Positions 18,559 through 28,977 are shown, numbered from the stretch's first letter. The stretch is 64,000 nucleotides of DNA from Bacillus sp. AFS088145 (GCF_002564465.1 NZ_NUUX01000025.1:16444-80443), one strand, 5' to 3'. The notes: generated by a model not told the origin, from the sequence alone. Translations and numbers: made by a program.

Positions 18559-18587
18559 AATTTCGACAATAAAAATTTATTTCCTGT
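18559..18587 (-). promoter_or_regulatory. Probable sigma-H promoter of spo0A overlapping a 0A box
   Basis: On the minus strand ACAGGAAAT (-35), an 11-nt spacer and GTCGAAATT (-10) fit the sigma-H consensus RNAGGAWWW-N11/12-RNNGAATWW with one mismatch. A perfect 0A box, TGTCGAA, occupies 18562-18568 and overlaps the -10. Two weaker boxes (one mismatch each) lie at 18650-18656 and 18683-18689. Autoregulation by Spo0A-P is known in B. subtilis. Confidence 0.75.
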
Positions 18588-18689
18588 TTTTATTATAAAT
18601 TCTGAATATTTTTATTAATATAGATAGTTTTCTTCAATTTCTTCTAGCATTCGACGATTGGGTTAAAAACTACTATGTATTAAGTCGAA

Positions 18690-18985
18690 TTATACATATA
18701 ATTCATTATATAAAAAATGAAATAGTATGTAAATTTATAATTTTTAATATAAATTTACAATTCTGTAACATTAACCGTCATATCAACCATCCTCTACATT
18801 AAAATTTTTTTAATCTTTCGATGTTACTAATAGTATACTACCATTTTTTTCCTATTTTGACTTATTTTTAACAAAATACACTACAAAATAATTAATAAGT
18901 GTATTTTTCAATTTTGAAACCAATTCATAAAAGGAAAGGGTATTTTAGAGTATTTTTATGTGCTATTTCATTTAATGATATTTCC
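18690..18985. other. AT-rich intergenic DNA between spo0A and spoIVB
   Basis: Very AT-rich, without an ORF or clear structure. It may hold more distal spo0A control sites, but none is obvious. Confidence 0.6.
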
Positions 18986-18989
18986 TTTG

Positions 18990-19110
18990 AAAGGGATAAT
19001 ACTTAACACTTATGAGAGATGCAGTGTAGCCCTCTGAGCCCTTTCACAGAAGTGACGAGTAGGAAGATATCACTTTACAGAAATCGAGCATTCTTAATGG
19101 AAATAAACAT
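18990..19110. repeat. Decayed third copy of the intergenic repeat
   Basis: The right end, AAATCGAGCATTCTTAATGG then AAATAAACA, matches the AAAGCGAGCATCCTGTAATGG end of copies A and B with several substitutions. The left end and core are degraded beyond clear alignment. Confidence 0.55.
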
Positions 19111-19113
19111 AAA

Positions 19114-19150
19114 AAATACACCTACATAATTTGATAGGTGTATTTTTTAA
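19114..19150 (-). terminator. Terminator of spoIVB
   Basis: AAAAATACACCTA and TAGGTGTATTTTT form the stem directly after the stop codon. Confidence 0.9.
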
Positions 19151-19151
19151 A

Positions 19152-20327
19152 TCAAGAAGCCTTTTTATCTTGATAATCATAAATTGGTACTTTAGCCTCA
19201 TCAAGCATCCACTCAATATGAACCCCATACCCACTAGTCGAATCATTTACAAAAACATGTGTTACTGCTCCGATTAATTTTCCATTTTGAATGATTGGTG
19301 AGCCGCTCATTCCTTGTACAATCCCGCCAGTTTCTTTAAGTAATCGTTTATCAGTAACCTTTAAAATAATGCCTTTGGTGGAAGGGAATTTTTGTTGAAT
19401 GCTACTTACTATTTCTATGTCAAATGCTTCTACTTTATTATCATGTATTACGGTAAGTATTTTAGCAGGACCTTTTTTCACTTCATTTGATAATGCAATT
19501 GGTAATGGTTGTGACATGATCCCATTGTCTATTTTATTGTTAACTTTACCGAATATGCCAAATGGACTATTAGAAGTGATATTACCAATCCTTCCACGAT
19601 CTAAAGCAAAATGTGCTATTTTTTCTCCTGGTGAACCATCGGCACCTTTTTCAATTGCAGTTACGGTTGAATAGACTATATGCCCATCTTCTACTTCAAT
19701 GGCTTTTCTCGTATCGCTATCAGAGATAACATGTCCTAGTGCACCATATTTTAATGAATTAGGTTCTATGAATGTCATCGTGCCAATACCAGAAGCTGAA
19801 TCTCTTATATATAATCCAATTCGATAGCTATCATGACCTTGGTCCCGAATAGGTTGTAACATTTTTGTGTAATACTTACCCTCGCGTTTTACAGTAATTT
19901 TTATAGGCTTTCCATACTTCCCTGCTTTTTGAATAAACGGTAATACATCTGACATTTTTTCGATTTGTTTACCATTCATTTTTATAATCATGTCTCCAAC
20001 TTTAATACCGGCAATTTCACCTGGAGACTTTTGTCCTGAACTAGTATTTACTAAATGATGTCCAACGACTAAGACACCTACTGAGTTAAGTTTTACTCCT
20101 ATTGACTGTCCCCCTGGTATTATTCTTAAACTGTTTAATACTTTAACATCTACCTTTTTACTTGGTAATTCATTCATACCGAGTGCTACATTAACTATTT
20201 CTTGTTGATCCTTATTTTTTATGGTAGATGAAAACACATTATTTTGATTTATATTAAACACGCCAATACCAACTATAAATAAAAGGAGAAGAATTTTTAT
20301 TATTCGACGAACATTTATATTTTTCAC
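19152..20327 (-). CDS. spoIVB: SpoIVB serine peptidase (sigma-K checkpoint signal)
   Basis: This forespore-made peptidase crosses the inner membrane and triggers pro-sigma-K processing in the mother cell. The protein shows an N-terminal membrane anchor ([16 protein letters not shown]), a PDZ domain ([30 protein letters not shown]) and the S55 domain with the catalytic serine in [21 protein letters not shown] prefer the GTG at 20327. The ATG at 20360 has no ribosome binding site, whereas AAGGAG lies inside that extension, 12 nt before the GTG. Length is then 391 residues. Confidence 0.94.
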   Translation of the reverse strand: MKNINVRRIIKILLLLFIVGIGVFNINQNNVFSSTIKNKDQQEIVNVALGMNELPSKKVDVKVLNSLRIIPGGQSIGVKLNSVGVLVVGHHLVNTSSGQKSPGEIAGIKVGDMIIKMNGKQIEKMSDVLPFIQKAGKYGKPIKITVKREGKYYTKMLQPIRDQGHDSYRIGLYIRDSASGIGTMTFIEPNSLKYGALGHVISDSDTRKAIEVEDGHIVYSTVTAIEKGADGSPGEKIAHFALDRGRIGNITSNSPFGIFGKVNNKIDNGIMSQPLPIALSNEVKKGPAKILTVIHDNKVEAFDIEIVSSIQQKFPSTKGIILKVTDKRLLKETGGIVQGMSGSPIIQNGKLIGAVTHVFVNDSTSGYGVHIEWMLDEAKVPIYDYQDKKAS

Positions 20328-20512
20328 AAGCGAATCACTCTCCTTAGCGCCAAATTTCATTTTTTTTAATTCGTGGCTATGTAGTTAATGTTAGCTTTGC
20401 AAAAGCAAAATATGATTGTAAAAATATGATAGATTCTTTAACGTATAATGTTGTATTAGTATGTTTCATTTAGCATTTTCCAATTACTAATTTATCAATA
20501 ATTCCCATAAAA

Positions 20513-20571
20513 AAAAAAGAGAATATTTAATGTATAGAAAAAAATTTCCATCATTAAACATTCTCTTTTTT
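20513..20571 (-). terminator. Terminator of recN
   Basis: AAAAAGAGAATNTTTAATG and its complement CATTAAANATTCTCTTTTT form a long stem around a 19-nt loop immediately after the recN stop. Confidence 0.8.
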
Positions 20572-20574
20572 AGT

Positions 20575-22305
20575 TCATTGAGATTGGTATTTTGCAGAAG
20601 CTGCCTGATCGATCAATTCTTTTGCGTGTTGAATCGTTACATCTGTAATTTCAACTCCAGCGATCATCCTTGCAATTTCATTAATTTTTTGATCATTTCG
20701 TAATGGTGTAACAGAAGTTTTCGTTCGATTTCCATCAATTAATTTGGCGATAAATAAATGCGTATCTGCCATTGAAGCAACTTGTGGTAAGTGAGTTATA
20801 CAAAGTACTTGAGAATCTATAGATACTTTGTGTATTTTTTCTGCTATTGCTTGCGCTACTCTTCCACTAACCCCTGTATCAACCTCATCGAATATAATTG
20901 ATGTAATCCCCTGATGCTTCGTGAAAATGCTCTTTAGTGCAAGGAACATCCTTGAAAGTTCTCCACCAGATGCAACCTTTGCTAATGGCTTTAAAGGCTC
21001 ACCTGGGTTTGTTGAAATATAAAACTCAACAAAATCAAATCCATCTTTTTTAAACTTTATATGTTGTTCATCTAGTATTGGATCTGATTCTTGTCCCTCT
21101 TCAACATCAAACATAATTTCAAAGGTTGTTTTATCCATATAAAGCTCTTTTAATTCTTTATGTATATCAGCAGTCAATTTGATTGCTAATTCTTTTCTTT
21201 TATTTGAAAGAGTTTTACCAGCACTAATTAGCTTGATTGTTACATTATCTAAGTCTTTTTGTAACTTCTCGATATGCATATCTTTATGTTGAATAGTATC
21301 CAACTCTTGTTCAATATCTTCTGCGTATTTTAAGATATCAACAACACTGTGCCCATACTTCTTTTTTAGCATAGAAATCTCGTTTAAACGAGTTTCAATT
21401 TCGTTTAATCTATTTGGATCATATTCCATTTGTTCAATGGAATCACGTAATCGATACGATATATCCTCTAATAAGTAATAGCTACTACTGATTCCTTCAT
21501 GCATTTCTTTAATGTCATTATCAATATTCGTTACTGACTCTAAAGAATACATACTCGACCTGACCGAATCTAATCCTGAACCATCCTGCGATAAACTTTG
21601 ATATGCTTCAACTAAAGACTTATAAATGCGTTCAAAATTAGAAATTTTGAGTCTTTCTTCCATTAACTGATCGTCTTCATTTTCTTGCAGATTCGCATTT
21701 TGTATTTCAGTTAGCTGAAATTGAATTAAATCCAATCTATGAGCCATTTGTTGTTCATTTTCAGTTAATTGCTTTAACTGTTTTTTTAAGTCTGTATAGT
21801 TATTAAATATATTTAGATAATCAGTATACAAAGGAGCAATTGTTTTTTCATCATATTGTTGTAACATCGGTAAATGATGTTCTTGGTCCATCAAATCTTG
21901 GCTCTCATGTTGCCCATGAATATCAACAAGTAAACCACCAATTTCCTTAAGTATAGAAGTTGTCACTAATTTCCCGTTGATACGGCATACACTTTTACCA
22001 GATGAAGTAATATCTCTTTTTAAAATAATCATTTCATCTTCAATGTCAAAGCCTAATTCTCTGCATCTTGAATAAATTAGATGATTCTCATTTTCGATAT
22101 GAAATAAGCCTTCAATTTCTGCTTTTTCAGTATCATATCTTACGAATTCTGCAGATCCACGACCACCAAGTAACAGACCGATAGCGTCAATAATAATCGA
22201 CTTCCCCGCTCCTGTTTCACCACTTAGTACAGTTAAACCCTTTTCAAATGAAATGGAAACTTCCTCAATGATTGCAAAATTTTTAATGATAATTTCAGAT
22301 AACAA
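20575..22305 (-). CDS. recN: DNA repair protein RecN
   Basis: This SMC-like ATPase acts early in double-strand break repair. The 576-residue protein has Walker A GETGAGKS at residues 29-36, a long central coiled coil (about 150-370), the ABC signature VASGGELSRMFLALK and the Walker B IIFDEVDTGVSG near residue 480. Length is normal for the family. It follows argR by 32 bp, as in B. subtilis, and is probably co-transcribed with it. Confidence 0.97.
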   Translation of the reverse strand: MLSEIIIKNFAIIEEVSISFEKGLTVLSGETGAGKSIIIDAIGLLLGGRGSAEFVRYDTEKAEIEGLFHIENENHLIYSRCRELGFDIEDEMIILKRDITSSGKSVCRINGKLVTTSILKEIGGLLVDIHGQHESQDLMDQEHHLPMLQQYDEKTIAPLYTDYLNIFNNYTDLKKQLKQLTENEQQMAHRLDLIQFQLTEIQNANLQENEDDQLMEERLKISNFERIYKSLVEAYQSLSQDGSGLDSVRSSMYSLESVTNIDNDIKEMHEGISSSYYLLEDISYRLRDSIEQMEYDPNRLNEIETRLNEISMLKKKYGHSVVDILKYAEDIEQELDTIQHKDMHIEKLQKDLDNVTIKLISAGKTLSNKRKELAIKLTADIHKELKELYMDKTTFEIMFDVEEGQESDPILDEQHIKFKKDGFDFVEFYISTNPGEPLKPLAKVASGGELSRMFLALKSIFTKHQGITSIIFDEVDTGVSGRVAQAIAEKIHKVSIDSQVLCITHLPQVASMADTHLFIAKLIDGNRTKTSVTPLRNDQKINEIARMIAGVEITDVTIQHAKELIDQAASAKYQSQ

Positions 22306-22337
22306 TGAGTTTCTCTCCTCTTTTTAAAACCATTCTC

Positions 22338-22790
22338 CTATTGAAGCATGTCAATAAATTTTCCTTTTAGTTCCTCAGCATCTACAGGTGTACGACAAAT
22401 GATTAAGATTGTATCATCACCACAGATTGTACCCATAATTTCTGACCATTCTAAATGATCAATTAATGCACCAACTGCATTTGCATTACCTGGCAAAGTT
22501 TTCATTACAATTAAATGACTTGAACTATCAATTTTAATAAATGAATCAATTAAAAGTCTTTTTAATTTTTGTAATGGATTAAATCGTTGATCTGCAGGTA
22601 AGCTATATTTATATCGCCCATCAGATAACGGTACTTTTACTAAATGTAGTTCTTTTATATCACGTGAAATCGTTGCTTGGGTTACTTTAAACCCTAAGTC
22701 TCTTAGTGATTGTACTAATTCATCTTGTGTTTCGACTTCATTTTTTGCGATAATTTCTCGTATTTTAATATGACGCTGACCTTTATTCAT
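22338..22790 (-). CDS. argR: Arginine repressor ArgR/AhrC
   Basis: This is the arginine-dependent hexameric regulator of arginine synthesis and breakdown. The 150-residue protein has the N-terminal winged helix ([32 protein letters not shown]) and the C-terminal arginine-binding domain with [14 protein letters not shown]. The start at 22790 is supported by AAAGAGGTGTATT. The longer frame to 22817 includes that ribosome binding site. Called ahrC in B. subtilis. Confidence 0.96.
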   Translation of the reverse strand: MNKGQRHIKIREIIAKNEVETQDELVQSLRDLGFKVTQATISRDIKELHLVKVPLSDGRYKYSLPADQRFNPLQKLKRLLIDSFIKIDSSSHLIVMKTLPGNANAVGALIDHLEWSEIMGTICGDDTILIICRTPVDAEELKGKFIDMLQ

Positions 22791-22939
22791 AATACACCTC
22801 TTTGCAAATTCCGACAAATATCTTACTTAAAGAATATCTTATCTAATCTACTCGTTATTGTATATATTTTTTTAAACGTTTTCATAAAATGCATTTTTCA
22901 GCATAATTTTTTTCTTTTTACCTTAATTTAAAAAAGGAG

Positions 22940-22968
22940 AAAAAGGAAACCTATTTGGTTTCCTTTTT
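22940..22968 (-). terminator. Terminator between the TlyA gene and argR
   Basis: AAAAGGAAACC and GGTTTCCTTTTT pair around a 5-nt loop just after the methyltransferase stop. argR therefore probably has its own promoter in the 180-bp gap. Confidence 0.85.
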
Positions 22969-22969
22969 A

Positions 22970-23797
22970 TTATTTTACCTTCTTTAATTCATTATGTGCT
23001 TCATTTACAATTTCCATTGGTAATCGATTTAACTCGCTATTTCCAATTTCCTTTGAACCTTCCCAATGAAGATGAATTAAAAATTCAATATTACCGTCTC
23101 CACCAGTTATAGGAGAAAAAGTTAAAGCTTTTATATCATATCCTTGGCGAAGCGCAAAATCGATCATCATTTCGATAACTTGTTCATGCACCTTTGGATC
23201 ACGTACAATACCCTTTTTACCAACTTGCTCTCTACCAGCTTCAAATTGTGGTTTAATTAACGCGACAACATCACTTGAGGGTACTAATAATGTTTTTAAG
23301 ACTGGTAAAATCAAACGTAACGAAATAAAGGAAACGTCAATCGAAGCAAATTGAGGTAACCCTTCAATTAAATCTTCTGGTTTAACATAACGAAAATTTG
23401 TTCGTTCCATTACAATAACACGTTCATCTTGCCTTAATTTCCAAGCAAGTTGATTGTATCCAACATCAAGTGCATATGATTTTTTTGCTCCATTTTGGAG
23501 TGCACAATCCGTAAATCCACCTGTCGAAGATCCAATATCAATCATAATTTTATCTTTAACTGATAGATCGAATGTGTTTATAGCTTTTTCTAATTTGTAC
23601 CCTCCACGGCTCACATAAGGCATAACGTCACCTTTAATTTGTAAAGGGAGTTCGATATCTATTTTTTCTCCAGGCTTATCTAATCTTTGTTCGTTTGTAT
23701 AGACAAGTCCTGCCATAATTGCTCGTTTAGCTTTTTCACGTGTTTCGATTAAACCACGATCTACTAAAAGTACGTCTACTCGTTCTTTTTTTGCCAT
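22970..23797 (-). CDS. yqxC: TlyA family rRNA 2'-O-methyltransferase (YqxC)
   Basis: This is predicted to methylate ribose in 16S/23S rRNA. The 275-residue protein opens with an S4 RNA-binding domain (RVDVLLVDRGLIETREKAKRAIMAGLV) and continues with an FtsJ-like methyltransferase domain (MIDIGSSTGGFTDCALQNGA, the SAM motif). It has the Asp and Lys residues expected of the K-D-K-E type catalytic set (e.g. VVALIKPQFEAG). It lies 15 bp after dxs. Some Gram-positive relatives are annotated as hemolysins, but the rRNA methylase role is better supported. Confidence 0.93.
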   Translation of the reverse strand: MAKKERVDVLLVDRGLIETREKAKRAIMAGLVYTNEQRLDKPGEKIDIELPLQIKGDVMPYVSRGGYKLEKAINTFDLSVKDKIMIDIGSSTGGFTDCALQNGAKKSYALDVGYNQLAWKLRQDERVIVMERTNFRYVKPEDLIEGLPQFASIDVSFISLRLILPVLKTLLVPSSDVVALIKPQFEAGREQVGKKGIVRDPKVHEQVIEMMIDFALRQGYDIKALTFSPITGGDGNIEFLIHLHWEGSKEIGNSELNRLPMEIVNEAHNELKKVK

Positions 23798-23812
23798 TTA
23801 AATGTCATCCTC

Positions 23813-25693
23813 TTATTTATTACAAACCATTTCACGGATTTTCTTAACCGATTCATCTTTTGTTAAATGAATTTCATCAAGTAATTTATCAACATCACCA
23901 TGTTCAACAAATAAATCCGGTATACCTATACGTTCTACGCGGACGTTTTGAAAATTATTTGAACTTGCAAATTCTAAAACAGCACTTCCAAAACCACCTT
24001 GTAATACTGCTTCTTCAATCGTTAAAATCGGTTTTCCGTCCTTAAAGATATCATTTAACATTGCAGTATCCATTGGTTTAATAAATCTTGCGTTTACTAC
24101 TTTAACAGTAATATTTTCCTTCTCTAACTCATCCGCTGCATCTAATGCCATTTTAATTGTTGTACCAAAAGTTAAGATAACTGCATCAGAGCCTTCTCTT
24201 AATACTTCCCATGAACCAATCGGAATTTCTTTTAATTGCTCATCCATTGGTACGCCTATACCATTTCCCCTAGGGAAACGAAGCGCAATTGGACCATCTT
24301 CGTATTGAATTGCAGTGTTTACCATATGTTGGCCTTCATTCTCATCTTTAGGCATCATTAAAACTAAGTTTGGTATATGTCGTAGGAAGGCAATATCAAA
24401 CACACCTTGATGAGTTTCACCGTCAGCACCTACTAATCCTGCACGATCGATTCCAATGAATACATTTAAATTTTGTCTACAAATATCATGTAATACTTGG
24501 TCATATGCTCTTTGAAGGAATGTGGAATAAATTGCTAAAAACGGCTTCATTCCTTGTGTTGCTAAACCTGCTGCTACAGTTGCCGCATGTTGCTCTGCGA
24601 TACCGACATCAAAAATTCGGTCAGGTAATTGAGCTTGGAAATTTTCCAATTTTGAACCGACTGGCATTGCAGGAGTAATCGCTACGATCCGCTCATCTTT
24701 TAAAGCTAATTTTAATACAGTATCACTAACAAGTTTACTCCATGCTGGTGGTGCTTTATCCGGCTTAATTAACTTCCCAGATTCTACTTTGTAAGGACCT
24801 GTACCATGCCAAGTTCCAATATCATCACTTTCTGCTGGCTTATATCCTTTTCCCTTTTTCGTTAGTACATGTACTAATACCGGGCCTTTAGTTTTCTTAG
24901 CATATTCAAGAGATTCAAATAAGTCTTCAAAATTATGACCATCAACTGGTCCAAAATAAGTGAATCCCATTTCCTCAAAAAACATTCCTTGTGTAACTAA
25001 GTATTTAAGGCTATCTTTTAATTTTTTTGATGTACTTGATAGTTTGTCCCCGATTCCAGGAATTTTTTTGATCACACCCTCAAGTTCACCTTTAGCCCAA
25101 CGGTATTTCCCAGTTGTTCTCAGTCTTCCTAAAATGCTATGTAAAGCACCTACGTTCGGAGCTATAGACATTTCATTATCATTTAAAATAACGATGACAT
25201 CTTTTTGTTCATGTCCAATATGATTCATCGCTTCAAGAGCCATCCCACCAGTTAATGCACCATCGCCGATAATCGGAATAATGTATTCACCAGTTTTTTT
25301 AATATCTCTAGCAATAGCCATCCCCATTGCCGCAGATAGTGAAGTCGAGCTGTGCCCAGTTTCCCATACATCATGTTCACTTTCATTTCGCTTAGGAAAG
25401 CCACATAATCCCTTAAATTGTCTTAGTGTTGTAAATTCTTTTGCGCGACCAGTTAATATTTTATGAACATACGATTGATGTCCTACATCCCACAAAAATT
25501 TGTCTTTAGGCGAATCAAAGACTTTATGTAATGCAATCGTTAATTCAACAACTCCTAAATTTGGCGCAATATGACCACCTGTCTCAGAGAGCTGTTGAAT
25601 AAGAAATTTACGAATTTCTTCACTTAATACTTCTAATTCACCGTTCGTTTTATTTTTTAAAAAGCTCGGATTTTCAATTGTCGTAAGATCCAT
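23813..25693 (-). CDS. dxs: 1-deoxy-D-xylulose-5-phosphate synthase
   Basis: This thiamine-diphosphate enzyme joins pyruvate and glyceraldehyde-3-phosphate in the first step of the MEP isoprenoid pathway. The 626-residue length is standard. Visible motifs are [18 protein letters not shown], the cofactor-binding [16 protein letters not shown]...ILNDNEMSI, and the transketolase segment [21 protein letters not shown]. It lies downstream of ispA, but the two are separated by 780 bp that contains the large RNA candidate and a terminator, so dxs must have its own promoter. Confidence 0.97.
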   Translation of the reverse strand: MDLTTIENPSFLKNKTNGELEVLSEEIRKFLIQQLSETGGHIAPNLGVVELTIALHKVFDSPKDKFLWDVGHQSYVHKILTGRAKEFTTLRQFKGLCGFPKRNESEHDVWETGHSSTSLSAAMGMAIARDIKKTGEYIIPIIGDGALTGGMALEAMNHIGHEQKDVIVILNDNEMSIAPNVGALHSILGRLRTTGKYRWAKGELEGVIKKIPGIGDKLSSTSKKLKDSLKYLVTQGMFFEEMGFTYFGPVDGHNFEDLFESLEYAKKTKGPVLVHVLTKKGKGYKPAESDDIGTWHGTGPYKVESGKLIKPDKAPPAWSKLVSDTVLKLALKDERIVAITPAMPVGSKLENFQAQLPDRIFDVGIAEQHAATVAAGLATQGMKPFLAIYSTFLQRAYDQVLHDICRQNLNVFIGIDRAGLVGADGETHQGVFDIAFLRHIPNLVLMMPKDENEGQHMVNTAIQYEDGPIALRFPRGNGIGVPMDEQLKEIPIGSWEVLREGSDAVILTFGTTIKMALDAADELEKENITVKVVNARFIKPMDTAMLNDIFKDGKPILTIEEAVLQGGFGSAVLEFASSNNFQNVRVERIGIPDLFVEHGDVDKLLDEIHLTKDESVKKIREMVCNK

Positions 25694-25904
25694 CTTGGAT
25701 CACTCACCTTCCTAGATGTTAAATCTATATAAATAATTCATTATTATGTAATTTTATCTATAAAATGATTTTACCATACTTGTAGTTAAACGCTAGTTTC
25801 TTAAATGACTAACTCTTAACACCATGTATCATAATACCATTTTTATTAAAATCTGTTTAATGTTTTTTATTTTTATAGAACAAAATTATAAATATTTTTT
25901 TGCA

Positions 25905-25943
25905 AAATGAAAAGAAAGCCGCTAGCACAAATGTGTTAACGGC
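25905..25943 (-). terminator. Terminator of the ispA-dxs candidate RNA
   Basis: On the minus strand GCCGTTAACAC and GTGCTAGCGGC pair with one mismatch around an ATTT loop, followed by TTTCTTTTCATTTT. It lies 210 bp before dxs and cannot belong to a protein gene. Confidence 0.88.
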
Positions 25944-26409
25944 CTACATTTCTGTATATTTTATTAACAACATTAACGGTTTTGAACTACTCATGACTAA
26001 AATCACGAGATTCTTGGGAACAAAGCATACTTGCTAGCATATTTCTTTACTAGCAGCGGTTTCTTTTATTTACCAAGCTATCCCCGTAATCCCTACGGTT
26101 AATTTTCCTAACGCTAGGAAAAACAAACTCAGCTTGATTTTATACTGAGGGGTATTACGGTTGTTCTCTTTGCGATTTTCGAGAGGTATAGACGAACGAA
26201 AGCCACCAAACAAGTTCTATTCACGCAACAAGCACCATACTTGAATTCGTTCTAGTTTAAGTTTCTTATATAATTTTATCTTAATTATACTTCAAGCTAG
26301 ATACTTAGTATAGTTGAATAATTTAACATTATTTTATCACTCATACCACATCCGAAGTCGATTCATCTCATGTTTGAAATCACGAGTGATCTTGACTTTA
26401 TAATAAAGT
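25907..26409 (-). ncRNA. Large structured noncoding RNA candidate, about 500 nt, OLE-like location
   Basis: There is no ORF here, but there is a promoter, a terminator and dense helix potential. The closing pair CCGTAAT/ATTACGG encloses CTCAG/CTGAG and a perfect TTTTCCTA-GCGT-TAGGAAAA hairpin. Others are CTCT/AGAG, TGCTAG/CTAGCA, ATCACTC/GAGTGAT, and two near-identical CTCGTGA...TCATGAG / CTCGTG...CATGAG hairpins near each end. The size (about 500 nt) and the ispA/dxs neighbourhood recall the OLE RNA of other Firmicutes, usually around 600 nt and linked to isoprenoid and folD/xse genes. The usual neighbour oapA is absent. The helices are seen; transcription and family are inferred, the family only tentatively. 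Confidence 0.65.
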
Positions 26410-26415
26410 AGTTAC

Positions 26416-26444
26416 ATTATACATAAATGAATAAATCTATTCAA
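26416..26444 (-). promoter_or_regulatory. Sigma-A promoter of the large RNA candidate
   Basis: On the minus strand TTGAAT, a 17-nt spacer and a perfect TATAAT are present about 30 bp after the ispA stop. The start point would be near 26409. No terminator was seen between ispA and this promoter. Confidence 0.75.
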
Positions 26445-26474
26445 ATGGACATGGGATAATTACAAAATCAAAGT

Positions 26475-27362
26475 TTAAAAGCTGCGATTTTCAACAAAAT
26501 CACAAATTGAGATTAAGTAGTCATCTTTAATCCCACATGCTCGAACATGTTGTTTAGCTTCAGTAATAAATGTATGAAGCCTTTCTTTAGCACCCTCGAC
26601 CGAATATAACTTAACATAAGTAGTTTTATCATTTTCTATATCACTACCAACTGGCTTACCAAGTACTTCTTCATCACCTATTACGTCTAAAATATCATCT
26701 TGTATTTGAAATGCGATACCAAGTTTATAAGCAAATTGCGTTAGGTGAGATAATTGTTCGGCTGTTGCTTTTGAAATAATTGCACCTGCAATAACAGGAT
26801 ACATTAGCATTTTACCTGTTTTTCTTTCATGGATATATTGCAATTCTTCTCCACTAAGCTCTTTACTTTCACCTTCCATATCTGCTACCTGACCGGCAAC
26901 CATACCTTCAGGACCTGCAGCAATCGCTAATTCACTAATTAATTGTATTTTCACTTGATCAGACACATGAAAATCATTCATTTCCGTAATTAATTTAAAT
27001 GCGTATGTCAATAAACCATCACCTGCTAATACCGCAAGATCTTCCCCAAATACTTTATGATTTGTCGGTTTTCCTCTTCGAAAATCATCATCATCCATAC
27101 ATGGTAAATCATCATGAATTAATGAATAAGTATGAATCATTTCTAAAGCACATGCAGGTTTTATCCCTATTAATGGGTCATTACCAAATGCATCTAGAGT
27201 TGCGAAAAGTAAAAGAGGTCTAATTCTTTTCCCACCACCTTGTAATGAATAGGACATAGATTCTTTTAATTTTTCTGGTGCTTTTAATTTTTCAACCGAT
27301 TTAATCATTTCATCATTTACAATTCTACTGGAATACTCCATAAAATCTTTGAAAGTGTTCAT
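26475..27362 (-). CDS. ispA: Farnesyl diphosphate synthase (polyprenyl synthetase)
   Basis: This enzyme condenses isopentenyl and dimethylallyl diphosphates to farnesyl diphosphate for carrier lipids and quinones. The 295-residue protein has the two aspartate-rich motifs, DDLPCMDDDDFRRG (first, DDX4D) and FQIQDDILD (second), and GGGKRIRPLL near residue 45. The start at 27362 follows GAGGAGG. The longer frame to 27407 overlaps xseB. It begins 1 bp after xseB, in the folD-xseA-xseB-ispA run. Confidence 0.96.
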   Translation of the reverse strand: MNTFKDFMEYSSRIVNDEMIKSVEKLKAPEKLKESMSYSLQGGGKRIRPLLLFATLDAFGNDPLIGIKPACALEMIHTYSLIHDDLPCMDDDDFRRGKPTNHKVFGEDLAVLAGDGLLTYAFKLITEMNDFHVSDQVKIQLISELAIAAGPEGMVAGQVADMEGESKELSGEELQYIHERKTGKMLMYPVIAGAIISKATAEQLSHLTQFAYKLGIAFQIQDDILDVIGDEEVLGKPVGSDIENDKTTYVKLYSVEGAKERLHTFITEAKQHVRACGIKDDYLISICDFVENRSF

Positions 27363-27363
27363 T

Positions 27364-27600
27364 TTATTCCTCCTCAACAGTAAAAGGAGTTTGTTCACCC
27401 TGTTCATTTAATATAGAAGTCATTTGTTTTTCAACTTTAGTAAGCTTCTCTTGACAAATTTGAGAGAGTTTTATACCTTCTTGAAAGTATTCGATCGCTT
27501 TTTCAAGTGGTACGTCACCTTGCTCTAATTTTTGTACGATCATTTCAATTTCTTTTATTGCTTCTTCAAAAGAACGCTCATTTTGTGACAATTGATTCAC
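27364..27600 (-). CDS. xseB: Exodeoxyribonuclease VII small subunit
   Basis: The 78-residue, helical and acidic product pairs with XseA to degrade single-stranded DNA. The motif [36 protein letters not shown] fits the family. It overlaps xseA by 4 bp (translational coupling) and ends 1 bp before ispA. Confidence 0.95.
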   Translation of the reverse strand: MNQLSQNERSFEEAIKEIEMIVQKLEQGDVPLEKAIEYFQEGIKLSQICQEKLTKVEKQMTSILNEQGEQTPFTVEEE

Positions 27601-28943
27601 TCTCCTTTTACTTCAAGTACTTCACAATTTAATTTCCCATCGGTCATTTGTAATTGGAACCGGTCTCCACTTTTTGCTTGTTTAACCGATTTCATTAATT
27701 CGTTATCATTTTTATATGCTAATGAATAACCTCTGGCCATAACTTTTAATGGGCTAAGTGCATCTAGTGTATGAACTACTCTTTCCATTTCAAATTTCTT
27801 CTGGGTAATTAAACGATTAAATTCTTTTTGTAAAGCCATATGTAATTGCTGGTGCTTTTGCTTTTCAAGCTGAACTCTATTACTTGGATGATGAATAAGT
27901 AGCGATGAATTTAGTTCTTTATGCTTGTTTATTTTAGACTTAACAATTTCATTTATTGATGTATGTAAACGTTCATTAATCCGGTCAAATTGCTCTTGTT
28001 TTGGATGGAATAGAGAATTTGGATACCTAAAAACATAAGCATCTTGAACAGCCTTTAATTGCGTTTGTTTTCGTTCAATAATCGTATCCATCGCTTTATT
28101 AAGTCTTGCTTTTCGAACTGTAAATTGCTCAAGTATTTCTCTTTGGCTTAATGAAACTAATTCTGCTGCAGATGTTGGTGTTGGCGCCCTTAGATCAGCG
28201 ACATAATCAGCAATTGTCGTATCCGTCTCATGACCCACTGCGGAAATGATTGGGATTTTTGATTCAAAGATTGCTCTCGCTACTATTTCTTCGTTAAAGG
28301 CCCAGAGTTCCTCAATAGATCCTCCGCCCCGTCCGACTATTAACACATCTATTTCTTTCATTTTACCTGCTGTTTCAATTGATTTCACAATCGACGCTTT
28401 CGCCCCATCACCTTGTACAAGAGTCGGAATGACAACTATTTTCCCAATTGGGTATCTTCGTTGAATCGTTGTAATTATATCGCGAACTGCCGCACCAGTT
28501 GGTGAAGTAACAACCCCGATTACACTAGGAAAAGAAGGAATCTTTTTCTTAAATTTCTGATCAAAGAGTCCTTCTTCTAATAGTTTTTTCTTCAATTGTT
28601 CATAAGCTACAAAGAGACCGCCAACCCCATCAGGTTGCATGTCTCTTATGTAGATTTGATAGCTACCAGATCCTGGGTATACATTTATTTCACCTTGTAC
28701 AATAACTTGCATACCATCAGTTGGTTGAAATGCGATATTTGCGTTATAGGATTGAAACATGACCGCTGCAATTCTAGCACCATCATCTTTTAACGTAAAA
28801 TAATAATGACCGCTAGATGAATGACGTTTAAAATTTGAGATTTCTCCACGGAGCAGTATATTTTGCAAATTACGATCCGCTTGAAATTTTGCTTTTAAAT
28901 ATTTAGTTAATGCGGTAACAGTAACTGGTAGCTTTTCCGTCAT
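27597..28943 (-). CDS. xseA: Exodeoxyribonuclease VII large subunit
   Basis: This is the catalytic subunit of exonuclease VII. Of 448 residues, the N-terminal OB fold ([23 protein letters not shown]) binds DNA, the catalytic domain contains [14 protein letters not shown] and [15 protein letters not shown], then a long coiled coil leads to a C-terminal segment. The start at 28943 follows GAAGGG; the six-residue upstream extension includes the ribosome binding site. It follows folD by 34 bp. Confidence 0.96.
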   Translation of the reverse strand: MTEKLPVTVTALTKYLKAKFQADRNLQNILLRGEISNFKRHSSSGHYYFTLKDDGARIAAVMFQSYNANIAFQPTDGMQVIVQGEINVYPGSGSYQIYIRDMQPDGVGGLFVAYEQLKKKLLEEGLFDQKFKKKIPSFPSVIGVVTSPTGAAVRDIITTIQRRYPIGKIVVIPTLVQGDGAKASIVKSIETAGKMKEIDVLIVGRGGGSIEELWAFNEEIVARAIFESKIPIISAVGHETDTTIADYVADLRAPTPTSAAELVSLSQREILEQFTVRKARLNKAMDTIIERKQTQLKAVQDAYVFRYPNSLFHPKQEQFDRINERLHTSINEIVKSKINKHKELNSSLLIHHPSNRVQLEKQKHQQLHMALQKEFNRLITQKKFEMERVVHTLDALSPLKVMARGYSLAYKNDNELMKSVKQAKSGDRFQLQMTDGKLNCEVLEVKGE

Positions 28944-28977
28944 GCATAGCCCTTCTTTCATTCTTACAAAGCAAAGA

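Noticed and set aside
25694-26474. RNase P RNA, tmRNA or 6S RNA between ispA and dxs
   Set aside because: I could not match the well-known conserved segments of any of these RNAs, and the size and location fit OLE-like RNA better. A covariance search would settle it.
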